Source: Petrolisthes cinctipes (Eukaryota; Arthropoda; Malacostraca; Decapoda; Porcellanidae). From it: a stretch of DNA of 64,000 bases. Where the stretch lies: NCBI GenBank assembly GCA_033782935.1, contig JAWQEG010003719.1:20893-84892 (forward strand), written 5' to 3'. Shown piece by piece: positions 45,725 through 60,850 of the stretch. The stretch's first letter is position 1. Each line of letters starts with the position of its first letter. The notes beneath the pieces were generated by a model. The model did no database searches. It worked only from the letters and a program-made list of their open reading frames with translations, and was not told the DNA's origin. The translations under genes were made by a program, and so were the position numbers.

Positions 45725-45797
45725 TGCCTTCAGGGAGGATCGAACTCCCGGCCTCTGGTTTACTAGACCAGCGCTCTAGCCACTGAGCTATGAAGGC
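45725..45797 (-). tRNA. tRNA-Thr (anticodon AGT)
   Basis: Folds as a complete cloverleaf on the minus strand. The acceptor GCCTTCA (45797 downwards) pairs with TGAAGGC, 7 of 7. D-arm GCTC/GAGC with A-box TAGCTCAGTGG. Anticodon stem CTGGT/ACCAG around loop CTAGTAA (anticodon AGT). T-arm GGGAG/CTCCC with loop TTCGATC (B-box GTTCGATCC). Discriminator A at 45725. No intron and no encoded CCA. A TTTT pol III terminator follows about ten bases downstream. Every stem pairs, so it looks like a functional gene rather than a SINE head. Confidence 0.93.
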
Positions 45798-46251
45798 TCA
45801 TATACTTAGATGCCCATATCTTGTGTAATAACTAAAATATACCTGTCCTGGGAGATGAAAAGGTCGTGTTTACTTTATTAGAATTTTGTCAAGAGCGAGA
45901 ATAAACTGCTTGACTTATAGTGAATCCTCCGTCTGCTTATCACCCGCCATATAATTATGATTTACAAGCACAAGTTCGTCTAGCATGAATATTAAGAGCT
46001 TTGTAGAGATGATGAAAAGTAAAACAGTGGTCTACTTTTACCTCAAACTGTGCCTAGATAACAGTCCGGTTTTATCATTGTATAGGCTACCTTATCTTTA
46101 TAGCATGATAACAACAACTACACAATTGTCACACCTTAAATGTAGTGACTGTGCTTATCCACCCTATGAGTTAACTTTAATTTTTTTAACAGTTTGACCC
46201 AAAAATTCTTAAATGCGTCATGAGGTAGTGAGAAAATAAAGAGCACCACTG

Positions 46252-46422
46252 TACACTCGCAATCCAAAATATGTTTCCAGGCTTGCTTCGAATACCTTGA
46301 TCGAGTATTAAGCGAACTCAATTAAATATGAAACATAATAAGCGGTGAAATTGGTTCACTAGTTTGTCAAATGATTCGAAACTTCAACAAGACCTGGATA
46401 CAGAATTTTGATTGCGAGTGTA
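46252..46422. mobile_element. TA-flanked fold-back MITE abutting the 46421 element
   Basis: Tips TACACTCGCAATC / GATTGCGAGTGTA with about 45-bp arms; its right TGTACA is shared with the left end of the next element. Confidence 0.65.
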
Positions 46423-46614
46423 CAGCCATGGCTGATAGTGCTGGACCAGGGTCCAAGGAGTGTTGGAGAGCAACTAAACAGAGTTCGAACAAGTGAATTT
46501 TCCAAACCATTCTCAACGTTGAGAGAGGTTTAGAAGACTCACTTTTTCGAACTCTGTTCAGTTGCTCTCCAACACTCCTTGGACCCTGGTCCAGCACTAT
46601 CAGCCATGGCTGTA
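46421..46614. mobile_element. Near-perfect 194-bp fold-back MITE
   Basis: TACAGCCATGGCTGATAGTG ... CACTATCAGCCATGGCTGTA. The arms, about 97 bp each, are almost identical from the tip to the centre. The tip resembles the TACAGTCATGG mariner-like ends at 12 kb. Confidence 0.8.
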
Positions 46615-46639
46615 CCTTCTCATAAAATGCTTGTACTGT

Positions 46640-47110
46640 TTTTGCATTCCCACCCATTTCTTTTCTCCCAATTTGCATCCATTTCTTTATCTCCCACGGC
46701 ATCTCTGAACGTCTCTGCCTTCCTTCACTCCCCCTCCCCCCATTTTTTCGTTATTATTATTTTCCCTTCTCCCCTATCCACTTTCCCTTCTCCAAATTAG
46801 ACCCCTTCTATATCTCATTTGTATCCGTGGTGCTCCTTCTCTTCTCTACTCTTTCTTTACTCTCCCCCATTCCCTGCTCTTGTTCTCCCTACCCTCAGTT
46901 CCCTCGTTCTACTTTTCCCTCTCCCCCCATCTTCCCTCTCCTCTTTGGTTATCAGGCTCCACATCTGTCCAATCTACCTCCCTCACACCTCGTCTCGACC
47001 CACACCTGCCACAGCTCTACTTCTATACACGGCAACACCCTCTCTATCTCCCTCTCCCTCCCTACCTCTCTCCCACCCTCTCTCTCTCTCTCTCTCTCTC
47101 TCCACCTGTC
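46640..47110. repeat. Polypyrimidine-rich block
   Basis: Almost purine-free over hundreds of bases, ending in a TC run (47079-47101). Leu/Ser/Pro frames are artefacts. Confidence 0.75.
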
Positions 47111-47340
47111 ACCTCACCCCGGACACCAGACAACTCAGGCGTCATTATGTAGTTGTGGGAGAGTGTTATTTCTTCCTCTCACCTTTCCTTTACATTTTTA
47201 AACTTGCCACACCTCTCCTCGTTCGGTTTGTCCTTCCTCACTCACGAAAACTCAGGAAATCTTACCAGAGATGGGTTTCCTCTAGTGTCATCTTCAGTTG
47301 CAGACACTTGAAAGAGACACATTTGAAACGGGCCCCTCAA

Positions 47341-47530
47341 ACAGCATAAGGATTGATTGATTGATTGATATTAGACGCCGCAATAGCGAGGTCATATAGC
47401 GCCAGAGAAAAGGTGATAGAGAGGTGTGACAGCAAGCAGGAAGGAAATAAAATGAAAAGAGGGACAGTTGAAGAACTGAAAGATAGTGGCTGGGGCCGAA
47501 GGGGCGCCAAAACCCTTAAAGTATTGCCCA
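47341..47530 (-). mobile_element. LINE/SINE 3' end with (CAAT)n tail, copy 1
   Basis: Read on the minus strand: GGGTTTTGGCGCCCCTTCGG, CCCCAGCCACTATC, a central pyrimidine-rich part, then TGACCTCGCTATTGCGGCG and a tail of (CAAT) units (plus-strand gattgattgatt at 47349-47368). The same unit recurs at 63724..63917 and 8560..8680. Tetranucleotide tails suggest a non-LTR mechanism. Confidence 0.65.
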
Positions 47531-47719
47531 CTTCACTGCAGGTAATAACCTCCTACGGGGTACAGCATAAGGAAGAACTCGCCTCTGCAAACCATGTCTT
47601 GTCCTTTCCTTAATTAATTAATATGCTCAGTGAGGGGTCCTGTCACCATTGATCCTATTACATTGTGTCCGCGACTGTACGTTAGTGTGGTGTCGTCAGC
47701 CCAATCTATAATTATATAT

Positions 47720-48015
47720 AAAACTGTTTTCCCATTTTCTTTGTCCTCCCACTTTTCGCTTCCTCCTTTCCCTGTCCTTCCCTTTCTCTTTCGTCCTCTT
47801 CTCTATTGTTATACATTTCTCTACACTGTCCTGCTCCTGTTCCTTTTCCTCTTCGTATTTCTCCTTTCTTTCACTTCACTTCCCCTTGATTTCCTATGCC
47901 GTCTCCTCACTCCGATCCTTTTCCCTTCCCTATAGCTCATCCTCTCCCGTCTCCTCACTTCCTTTCCACACCCTCTTCACTTCCCTCTCCTTCTCTGCCT
48001 TCGTTCCCTTCCCTC
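47720..48015. repeat. Polypyrimidine-rich block
   Basis: tccttcccttctctttcgtcc-type composition, no coding signal. Confidence 0.7.
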
Positions 48016-48106
48016 ACTGGCTGTCTGGGGAGAGTGAGTGAAGAGGACGGGACTGTCACGCTTCCTGTGTGTGTGTGTATACTGACAAAGAGAGCAGCTT
48101 GAAAGT

Positions 48107-48267
48107 ATAAAGGGAGGAAGGAGTCTCTTGTTGGTAAATTGGAGGGCTACTGCAGATTCCTCCAAACTATGCCAGGAAACAGACTAACCCCAGTGGTACA
48201 AATAAGGGATCTGTTACGTGGCATAATTTGGAGGATTCACTCGGCCACAACCAATTCCTCTCTTTAA
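48107..48267. mobile_element. Fold-back MITE of the same family
   Basis: GGGAGGAAGGAGTC...TTGTTGGTAAATTGG left arm; core CAGATTCCTCCAAAC / ATTTGGAGGATTC; right tip CTCTTTAA. The left half resembles the intron 1 copy; the right arm is diverged. Confidence 0.65.
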
Positions 48268-48269
48268 CA

Positions 48270-49370
48270 TAGTAACCTCGTAAGGATTCCAACGTAGTAT
48301 GAACAGGTGTAAACGATTAGAGACATACAGTAGTAACTCATTTTGTCGGTCCTAGCTATATATCAGTCTATTATTAATTCATCTCGCAATCGGTTTTTCA
48401 TTCTGCTTGTCTGTTTTTTTCATTTTTATCGTACTTGTAAAATGCATTCACCCATTACTTGTGCATCTCATAGCTATCGTTCAGTTTTTCCTTATAACTT
48501 AAAATGTGAGGAAACACACTATAGTTTACTGTTGGACTCACATAGCCGTTGTTAATAATTATGTCCTGTAGACTACATTGTCACTGCTTCAGAGCTTATG
48601 CAATATGGGCTGATGAACCGCTACTGGTATTTTAATTGTATATACACAAAGAGGTGGGAAATCTGCCACGTGGAGGCTGGGATAATGAGTTAATGTGACA
48701 GAAATGGATTATCCCCTTGCAGATGTAAAGTTTTTCTCGTCTGCGTGTTGGCAACTCATAACATTGTGTTTTATGCATTTTATCTAGTTTGCCATTTACT
48801 CACATTAAGAAGCAACTATAATGTATGCATTGTTACATGTTCCAATTATACTTATTATCATAATATATAGATTAGTTAGGAAAATATAGAGAAAGGGATC
48901 TCTGCTATTCTTACGCCCTTTACCGTTGACTTTATAGACTCATAGCCTTAATTGGACAGGTGTATGTAGCCAAGTTTATATAACTAGGCAGGTGTAGGCT
49001 GTTATCTTCACGGGATTATTTTATTCTGACACGTCCTTACTCACCCCCACCCTTCACAACACTCTTGTCACTAGTCTAATCGTCTCAACATCTCTCTCGT
49101 TAGTTCAACACAGCAGTCGTTTATTTCCACCCACAAGTCATTCCTAAATTGACTAAACGGCTTAAGACACTGCAGAGAAATATTTGTATGTTCCCGAAAT
49201 TTCATCCGATTACTTTCTACTTTACGATAACGAACTAAGATTTTTGCCCAGTTCTCTTATTTCACTGAATTTTACTTGTATGATAGCGCTGTTCGTAAGT
49301 CTATTAAATACTGTACTTATAAATACTTATAGCGTTTTAACTGGTGTTGGTTTGAGATGGTCACCAACGG
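48270..49370. other. Intergenic DNA
   Basis: No supported feature. Confidence 0.5.
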
Positions 49371-49375
49371 TGTTG

Positions 49376-49490
49376 TTAAAGGGAAAGCCTCTTTTTGGTA
49401 TATTGGAGGCGTCTGATTCCTCCAAATTATCCCAGGAAACCAATCCAATCCAGGCTACTATTAGGGGAACTGTTTCATGACGTAGGATTC
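49376..49490. mobile_element. Fold-back MITE of the same family, right arm lost
   Basis: TTAAAGGG left tip, TTTGGTATATTGGAGGCG and the core CTGATTCCTCCAAATTATC; no matching right arm. Confidence 0.5.
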
Positions 49491-49494
49491 AGTA

Positions 49495-50200
49495 GGAGAG
49501 GAACAAGGGAGAGATGGAATGAAAGAATGAGAGGTAGAGGGAAAGTGAAGAGGAAAAGGGGAAGGAGGTGAAGGTGACAGGAGGGAAGAATTAACAGTTA
49601 TTTACATGAGAAAAATAAACAGAGGGAGAGAGGAGGGAGACGAGAACATGAGGTCACAGGGTGTCACCGAGAGCTGGTTCAGATAAGGTCACCGACATGG
49701 AGTGGGCCACGGATATGTTCTTGTGTGTGTTGAGAGATAAATGTTTGTGTTGTGTTGTATACATGATTTATTGAACCTGACGTGCGTGTTCATAACAGTG
49801 GAGTGTGTGTGTACAGTATGTGTGTGCTAAAGTGACAGTGGGCGCGCCTGCGTTGTTCGTGTTTGTACATTATATCAACTTAGGCTGGTGTGAGTCATGG
49901 TGTGATGACGTGTTAATTAATGTGTAGTTGATTTATGCATAAATAGTTGAGTGATAAGTGCTCTGGACACGTGCATGACTGTTTAGGTGTTTACATTGTC
50001 TTTTATCTTGGTACACGGATTCTATTCGTTTTTCCATGTGCTTATCCAGTACATTGTTTGAATCTAATTGGGGTCACTGAGAGATACACATTTTCTCTTG
50101 ATAATAATTTTGTACCGCTGCCAACGACAAGGTGATGTGTCTTGTTAGATTTGTTTGTTTGTATGTCTATTAGCAGAACTACACAAAATGTTACATGTGG
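49495..50200. other. Intergenic DNA
   Basis: Purine-rich gagagggaggagg at 49500-49640, then GT-rich words. No gene seen. Confidence 0.45.
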
Positions 50201-50204
50201 GTTC

Positions 50205-50252
50205 TTATGACATTTTTATCAAAAGTGGTCCCCCTAGATAAAAATGTCATAA
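50205..50252. repeat. Perfect 16-bp stem-loop
   Basis: TTATGACATTTTTATC and GATAAAAATGTCATAA around a 16-nt loop. No T-run or gene context. Possibly a remnant fold-back element. Confidence 0.6.
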
Positions 50253-50534
50253 CTGGCAACAAGTGATTATGTTTTGAGAGGTCCGGATCTGTATCTGGAT
50301 CAAGAATTTCATAAACTCTACCAGACCGTGAAAAGTCATGTTACTGGAGAAAACCAGGTCAAATTATACAAAGTTAATTAAGCGGACACAGTTCATATGA
50401 TACACCTCTGGGCAAACACTATTGAAATTATTCTCGCCATCTATATGAGTGGTTAAGGAAAGACTATAATTATAAATATCCTTGGTGGAGGTTTGTGGTT
50501 TCCGAACACTCTTGTACAGTATATGAACCGCTCT

Positions 50535-50775
50535 TTCTTTTTCTATTCACGTCCATTTTCTCGTTCTCTTTCATTCCTTCCATCATTATTCTTGTTCTCT
50601 TTCCATCGCCGGCTTACTCTCCTCCTTTCCTCGCCTCCTTTTCTTACCAGCTCCCTCATGCGCCTCCTTTACTCTCCCTCTCCTTCCCTGATCCAATCCT
50701 GCTCCCTTTATCTCCGTCTCTGCTCCCCGTCTCTTCTCTCTCACTCACTTTGCAAGCTCCTTCACTCTCCAACTT

Positions 50776-50844
<69 letters not shown>

Positions 50845-50845
50845 T
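50535..50845. repeat. Pyrimidine-rich DNA ending in (TC)n
   Basis: Pure TC run 50778-50842. Confidence 0.9.
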
Positions 50846-51162
50846 CCTTCAACCAGACCTATACCCCATCTCTACCACCGTGGGTTTGCTACTTGCCGGT
50901 CTGAGTGTATATCAAGACTAGACTATTATATACCTAACTTGTTTCCCTTATCTGACACATAACGGATCGAGAGTTGAACAATATATATGTGGACGAGATG
51001 GCGGCCTTGCACCGTCAGTCGAAAGGAGGGTAAAAGTGGCTTACGAACTAATAAGGCTGCAGATTGCTCCAAACTGTGCCACAACACATACCGTACCACC
51101 TAAAGACGGGCCATGGAGTATGTTTGTTTTTACTGTTTGGTGGAATCAGTTGTCTTGCCACC

Positions 51163-51322
51163 TTAAGGGACCCTGCATGTGATCGTGTATGAGATTGGTG
51201 GCTTCTGACTCCTCCTGACTATGCCATGAAACAAGCTCCTTCCATATGTAGGTGGTGTTTCGTGGCGATATTTGAAGGACTCGTTTACCTCCAATTTCTG
51301 ACTACATCACAGGGTCCCTTAA
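51163..51322. mobile_element. TTAA-flanked fold-back MITE
   Basis: 160 bp. TTAAGGGACCCTG / CAGGGTCCCTTAA tips; the core TCTGACTCCTCCTGA and the GCGATATTTGAAGGA arm are diverged. A partial relative abuts it at about 51026..51166 (GCTCCAAACTGTGCC / GTTTGGTGGAATC), sharing the TTAA. Confidence 0.75.
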
Positions 51323-54300
<2,978 letters not shown>

Positions 54301-54304
54301 ATTG

Positions 54305-54360
<56 letters not shown>
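54301..54360. repeat. (TC)n microsatellite
   Basis: About 28 TC units. Confidence 0.98.
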
Positions 54361-54363
<3 letters not shown>

Positions 54364-56085
54364 CTGGATTCTAGTTCGCAAGTGTCTGTGTATGTTTGTT
54401 TCGGGAATGACCTGGATCTTGCTACAAGCGTGAAATAATTATCTATGATCGACATAAAGATCAAGTTTAAGACTGTGACTTAACCTCCCGATCAAGAGTC
54501 AAGTGATGGGCGGACTGCCAGCGATAAGGGGAGCAGAATCCAGACATACTGACTAGCGTGCAGATAACAGTTCGCAGGATTATTATACGGATTAAATCAT
54601 GTGAACGGTCCATAAATTACCCGCACAGAGTTGAATGACCTGGTGAGAAAAATGATTCGTATATACTAAATTTATGAAGGAAAGGGAATTGAATTTATGT
54701 ATGAGTGAATCAGTGAGTGTAAGAGTCGGAGTGTGAATTAATGCATGAATGAATGAATAGTAAGTTAGTTGACTGTATAGTTGGATGGGTCGATAAATGG
54801 ATGAATGATTACAAAGGACATGCAAACACCAGCATATCTATTAGTGCATGAAACGCTGTCTGATCATGCTAAGTAAATCGAAGAATGAATAGACAGATGA
54901 ATGATTAAATTGACAGGTAGATTTAGTTAAAGGCTAGTTAGAAAAAAATAGATGTAGATGAATAGATGGATTGATGACTGTGGATGCTAGGAGAAATTCA
55001 ACTGGCTTTAGATTGCAAGCCCATAAAGTGCATCGTGTTCATGTAATCACCATCGTCGGGTCTCAATTTAATATTTTATTTTCTATTCGTGCAAAGGAAA
55101 TGTAAATATCGTATTTTTCGGCACATGTCTAGTCATACCCAAAGGCTTAAAAATTTGATAAAAAATGTATAATTACACAGTTCCATCGTTTGTTAAGGTA
55201 ACCCTCTGTTGAACCATGAACATGCAGCCAGTAACACATAATTATTGTCTGAAGACTAACTCAGAAGAACACAGCTTTCAAGAATAATCTTCATAAGCGA
55301 CAGAGCGTTTTGTATGACACTGAAAATCGTTTGAGGTTATTTCAAGCATAATTATCATCACAGACGTAAGCCTCTGTATTGGAGGTTAATCTCGTTATTA
55401 GGACGGCGGAATGAAGAGAAATGCTGTTTATTGGACCTATAAGCGCGAGGACAACGTTGATAATTAGCTTCTTGCCGGCATAAAAAAAAAAAAAAAAAAA
55501 TGCGATAACAATAATGGCCCCATTGTCCTCCGTTGGTGCAGGTTATTGTCGGCCATTCAGGATCACAGAATATCGCTGGCTCTGGTCCCTTAGATTAGAG
55601 GCAATAACAGTTACCCAACGATTGAGATTTGGCCATACGTTCCGATAATACACTATATTTTACTAAGCGAAGGTTTATAGTATCACTATTGTGTCCCTTT
55701 ATTAATTTTTCTTTATTGATTTTTCCTTTATTAATTTTTCTACTTGTTAAATGGAAATTGCTTACGAGTATACATACACATTAGTGATGTTACTGTAGGC
55801 TGGTATTACATAATATTATATACTTGGCGTTCAGTTGGCTTCACTCCCACTTTTCTGAATCCTCGTCTGGCTAACCAATTTTTTTATTCTGTACCACGAG
55901 TGAATAGCATACGAAACTCATATCATAGGGAGATGAGAAGGGTCGGGATGGTACATAGGCTACAGCCGCTAGGGATCTGTGAGATAGAGGGGAGGGGAGG
56001 GAGGAGTTTAGGTATATAGTAAATGGGAAGAGAGAAGTTTGGGCCTGGCAAGTATATGGAATAGGGGACCGCTGCAGTTCTGTAA
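54361..56085. other. Intergenic DNA
   Basis: Degenerate gaatgaatgaatag words at 54690-54980 and an A run at 55481-55500; otherwise nothing. Confidence 0.5.
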
Positions 56086-56246
56086 TTAAGGGGGTAATAC
56101 ACTTTTGGTACATTGGAGTGTCTTGATTCCTCCAAAGTATGCCAGGAAACAGGACCAGATGAACAAAAATAATAGTGTCCTGTTGCCTGGAAGAGTTTGG
56201 AGGAATCATTTGCTCCAGATTTACCAAAAGTGTATTTCCCCCTTAA
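56086..56246. mobile_element. TTAA-flanked fold-back MITE
   Basis: 161 bp. TTAAGGGGG...CCCCCTTAA, arms TACACTTTTGGTA / TACCAAAAGTGTA, core TTGATTCCTCCAAAG / TTTGGAGGAATCA. Best-preserved copy of the family. Confidence 0.85.
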
Positions 56247-56249
56247 TTA

Positions 56250-57760
56250 AGTGGTGTTAATGATACATTTTAAGTCAAGTGTAGATATTTACGGTGACGC
56301 TTGATGTCTGTCACTAACCTGCCTTCTACTGATGATTAATATTTTTTCAAAACAGATTGTGTTTTATAAATAACTGAATTGTTCCTCATTACGTATATCA
56401 GTTCCGCCATGTTGAAAGGCAAAACAGTCATTCGGCATTAATAATCTAATAATGTTGCCACATATATGAAAGGACCATAATTTATGCTTACATACTGTAC
56501 ATGACAAAACTGGGAAAGTGTGGAAAAAGTTATTACAAAATATCTCGAGGTAAACTAAGTTGCATTATTCCTTCAACTTACACGTACTTCCTTAAATGAT
56601 ACTTCTTCCAATGTATAATTATTTATTTCTTGAATCACCGGAGTCGGACTTAATATTTTTGGTATCCATTAATTGCCACTCGACTGACCACAAAGTCCAC
56701 ACAAAGTTGTTCTGATCAAGATATTACTGCTCTCTCGTCCGTGCTTTCTGAATAAGATATATGTACGCATATATAAGTATTTATTTTTTTCTGAAGTCGT
56801 GTAGCCTAACAGTTATTATCCTCCACCGTGTAACTCTTTATTTATAGCTCTATTGAATCCCCCATAAACTGTCTCTCTGAAAAGATGCTACACACACTCT
56901 GCTTTTTAAGACTTCTCCAGGTCTGTCAACTTCATAACCTGTTAATTCTTTTCTAATTTTTGGACGTTAATATTAGCCAGGGTTTAGGTAACTAACAGTT
57001 CAGTTCTCTTAAGGGTAAAGTTAGCATGCTTTACCGGACACGAGTAGAGTTTGGGACGATTAGATAAGAAAATGTTTTAGTGGATTGGATCCCACATATC
57101 TCTAAAAATGCATGTAGGCTAAAGCTTAACAGAAATTGAATAACACTTTTATATGGTAGATGTTTCTGCTGGCCATTTAGGCTATCATGGTTGGGAAGGA
57201 AAATAATAGAGCACTCCCAACTTAAAAAACAGAAAAAATTAATAATGAAATAGACAGGTGTTATCGACAGGTCCTGGTAATCCACCGTAGAACTGGCTAA
57301 TCTTGTGGTGAAAGTTACCGTACAACCCTAGTCGTACCCAAGGTCAAAAAACGATCGGTGCGCTCCTCACGCGAACCATTCTGACATCTGACAACGGGAC
57401 AACACAAGCTACAAGGTTCATTTTGGATAGGATCGAGCCGCATTTGGGCGAGTACTGTTTGGTTTGTTTTTTTGTCGTGTGTTCATCAAAAATTTATACA
57501 CAGACCACTGCGAGGTTTCGTAACATTATCATATAGTGGTATCTTACCGATGACAAATATTGCTAGTTGATCATTATTATAGACTAAAAGATTGGTCGAA
57601 GGTCACCAACCAAAATTTAAAAATATGCATCACCGGATCAGACTCGAGTTAATATTAGCCTTCATTATGACACATTATAATTTCGCTTGGGTACATTTGT
57701 TAATAAGTAATATAGATACGCGTTTAAAGTATAGTTATTTAGAGTAGGGTTTCTTTAACA
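56250..57760. other. AT-rich intergenic DNA
   Basis: No supported feature. Confidence 0.5.
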
Positions 57761-57761
57761 C

Positions 57762-57876
57762 TGTAAGGGGTGTGTTGTTATATAGTCTATCAGATGTAGG
57801 CTACTGATTCCTCCAAACTGTGCTATGAAGGAATCAGTCGCCTTCAGCCCTGCGACAACAACACCCCCCTCATTAA
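57762..57876. mobile_element. Fold-back MITE of the same family, short
   Basis: 115 bp. Arms GGGGTGTGTTGTTATAT / the inverse of GACAACAACACCCCC; core CTGATTCCTCCAAAC / GAAGGAATCAG; TTAA at the right end. Confidence 0.6.
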
Positions 57877-57879
57877 GAA

Positions 57880-58660
57880 GCGAGTCTACTGTAAGTAACC
57901 AGTCTAAAAAAGTACGAAAACAGTGTTTTGATAAACAGTACAAGGAATATACACGATAAAATTGCTATTATTGCTTTTAATGGTTATGTTCATGGTTTTA
58001 AGATTGAATTTCAAGTTTTTACATTCCCGATAATCTGAAAGTTGAGCAACCAGAGGAAGACAAACACGGGTGTGCTGTTGGTCCCCTTCACTATCGCACC
58101 CTTTCATCATGTCAACAACAACACAGACATGAACTCAGCGAGGGGTACAACATCCTCTCCAAGACCTGACACACACACAAACATGATAAACTCGACCAAT
58201 CGCTGCAGCTGATGTGATAAGACCAACTAAGCATGCAAGATACTTTCAGCGGATTGTAGCCAATTCATTCTTTCACTGTGTCAAGAAACAGGTACTACGC
58301 TCCTTGAGTTTAGGAGGTCGGTTTTGTGGCAAGGCTCGACACAATCAGTAGCCTAGTAGCCTTCAATCACTAGACACTACTTGTATTGTACCTCCTTAAG
58401 CCTTTAAACCACGGACACTAGCAATTTGGTAAGACATTTCCTGGGAGAGTCGGTCAATAACATATACTTTTTGTAAGCTATTTATGTACGATCTCGGTGG
58501 AAAGTCCGCAGCTTCTGCCACCAGAGGTCATTGTATTCATTTGGCTGATGGTGGATAATTTGTTTTCATTTAACTGTTTATTCGTTGTTATAATGGAAAC
58601 ACAACCAGTAGAGTGATTAAGCTGACCTCTGGTGGTGGTGAATATGATCTGGTCACCGTA
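57880..58660. other. Intergenic DNA
   Basis: 58260-58380 may hold another decayed fold-back (GTGTCAAGAAACAGG ... GGCTCGACAC); not certain. Confidence 0.4.
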
Positions 58661-58664
58661 ACTG

Positions 58665-58831
58665 TTTAGTCGGCGGCAGAAGTCCTGTCGCCTCACCTGC
58701 TTCACCGAGACATGCAGTGTTCATGGACTCGAGAAATACGAACGTTTTCTACAGCTAATAATCTCGAGTCTATGAACATCGCGTGCCTCGGTGAAGCAAG
58801 TGAGGCGACAGGACTTTTGCCGCCGACTGTA
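58665..58831. mobile_element. Mariner-like fold-back MITE
   Basis: Arms of about 65 bp: AGTCGGCGGCAGAAGTCCTG TCGCCTCACCTGC on the left matches the inverse of the right end. Right tip ACTGTACA. Both arms open the same spurious reading frame, one on each strand. Confidence 0.75.
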
Positions 58832-60335
58832 CATGAATTTTAGAATTATTGTTTTCTCTCAAGAAAATTTCTATCGTCCTTTAAATAGTACGTATATTTA
58901 CATAATGGCCTTATTCAATGAAATTTGCACGATCTACGTATGTTGTGAGTCCTACCGTAGTTTGTGTGGTGGTGCTCTAGTTCTTTGGTGATATCAAAAT
59001 ATTTGGTGCCAATGGGAGTACATTTCAGTTTTTTTATTTGAAAGATTTGATAATTATCCTTGAACGGGAAATTGTTGTCGAAGGTGTGGAAATAAATCTG
59101 GTGAATCCCACGCAATAAACACGCAGGTGTTTACCCATTTAAAATTTTTCGTGTCAATAGCTTTAAAGTGACGGCACTAATTTCGAGAATACATGCAAAA
59201 ACAAAGCAGTGACAATCTGACTTTTGGGCACGATAGTACATTCCTACTCCAATGAATGCCGAGAATTTACATAAAGTTGTCAGCAAACTCTTGGACTCGG
59301 GTGTACATACCTGTAACTGAACCTGTGGCCAGACATCTTAATGCCTTTATCGCATTGATCTCTGAGTTGGTTTCTTGTCTCCAGCAGAACTTTGTAACAC
59401 ATTTCTGCCTAAATCCGTTAGTGAGAAAATTTCCAAATGGTGCAGAATATAGCCTATTTTGGCATCCCTCCTACACACTACACCAGAGGGGAAGAAAAAT
59501 AATTTTTCTATGTTCCATCATCCTCAACCTGAAATTTTTCACATACAAATATTATATAATTCTACGCCTCTCAAAATCCGTGTAGTTCATAATACCATGG
59601 TATACTTGTCATAATCCAGATCTGGCAAGCAATGCACCTTGAGACCAACACCACCTTATAGCTCTTAACTGATTCATATTTTATTCTTCGTGTGTCCTCA
59701 CCTTGAGAACTCCACCCCTACATTTGCTTCTTACAAACAGCTTTCTCCGAGTTGGCAGCACCCCCCTCCCTCCTTCCCCGATTCCCAACTGCTGCATCAA
59801 CCCTCCCTCCCTCTCAGATGCTACTTCCACCCTCCCTCCCTCCCCACCTCACTTCCAAGCTGCTGCTCCCGATGAGTCACACCTGTCTCACAAAAGTCGA
59901 GGGTGAAATTGTTCTGATCTGCTTCTGTATGACATGGCAGTGTTGACCCGAGCGACATTGTGTAAACATCATCAAAGGTTGTTATAAATCCTCTCTCATG
60001 TTGCAGTGGTTGACAGAATGTAGTTACGGAGTGACTCTTAACCTTAAACAACGGCTGACGACATTTGCAAATTGTTCTACCTTAGATCAAGACTATTTTT
60101 CTGGACTGAGTGAGGCACAAGTGACATATTAGGGTTACAAACTACTTAAAGTTATACTTCAGAAGCAACAGTTTATGTGCTAAGTATGCTTTGCCTTACA
60201 CTACATGATTTTAACAGGCACAAGAAAACTCCGAAATCCAAATAGTTAATGATACTGAAAACCTGCTTGGAATATTTTGTACCTCAAATTTTTGTCTCCA
60301 TAACCACTTGAATCTGATATCTGTAGTTAATCAAG
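58832..60335. other. Intergenic DNA
   Basis: 59750-59870 has three C-rich units (accctccctccctc) separated by gctgctt words. No gene. Confidence 0.5.
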
Positions 60336-60430
60336 ACAATGCACACACACTAACACACACACGCATATACATACATACATACACACACGCACGCACTTGC
60401 TAACACACACACGCACGCACACACGACACA
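60336..60430. repeat. CA/CG/CATA simple repeat
   Basis: acacacacgcacgcac and catacatacatac words. Confidence 0.85.
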
Positions 60431-60737
60431 GAAAGAGGTGAAAGGAAAGTTATGACAGCGTTTGTACAAAGAACACCAATCGTAGGAGAATGTATATGAC
60501 AGTCTCCCTCGTTCTCACCTACACATACACACTTCTTTGGTTCTTCTTGTTTTCCCTATTACTATTTCTTTTTTCTATTACCGGTACCATTACTTTTTCT
60601 TTCCATCGTTATCTGCTCAATCTATTTCATCTTTTACTTCTCTTTTTCATACACCCAATATCTCAAATTATTCGATCCCTCATCCCCTCTTTTTGTTGTC
60701 TATTCTAATTCCCTCCATTTATGCCATTATTATCCTT

Positions 60738-60766
60738 ATCTCTCTCTCTCTCTCAACAACAACAAC

Positions 60767-60846
<80 letters not shown>
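60738..60846. repeat. (TC)n-(CAA)n-(TC)n compound microsatellite
   Basis: TC run, aacaacaacaacaac at 60755-60769, then about 38 TC units. Confidence 0.97.

Positions 60847-60850
<4 letters not shown>

Noticed and set aside
55871..56227. 118-codon minus-strand frame similar to one at 12720..13004
   Set aside because: The similarity is real, but both are translations of the TTAA fold-back MITE, not a protein family.
58478..58991. Two ORFs beginning with the same peptide (MKQVRRQDFCRRL) on opposite strands
   Set aside because: The shared peptide comes from the arms of the inverted repeat at 58665..58831.
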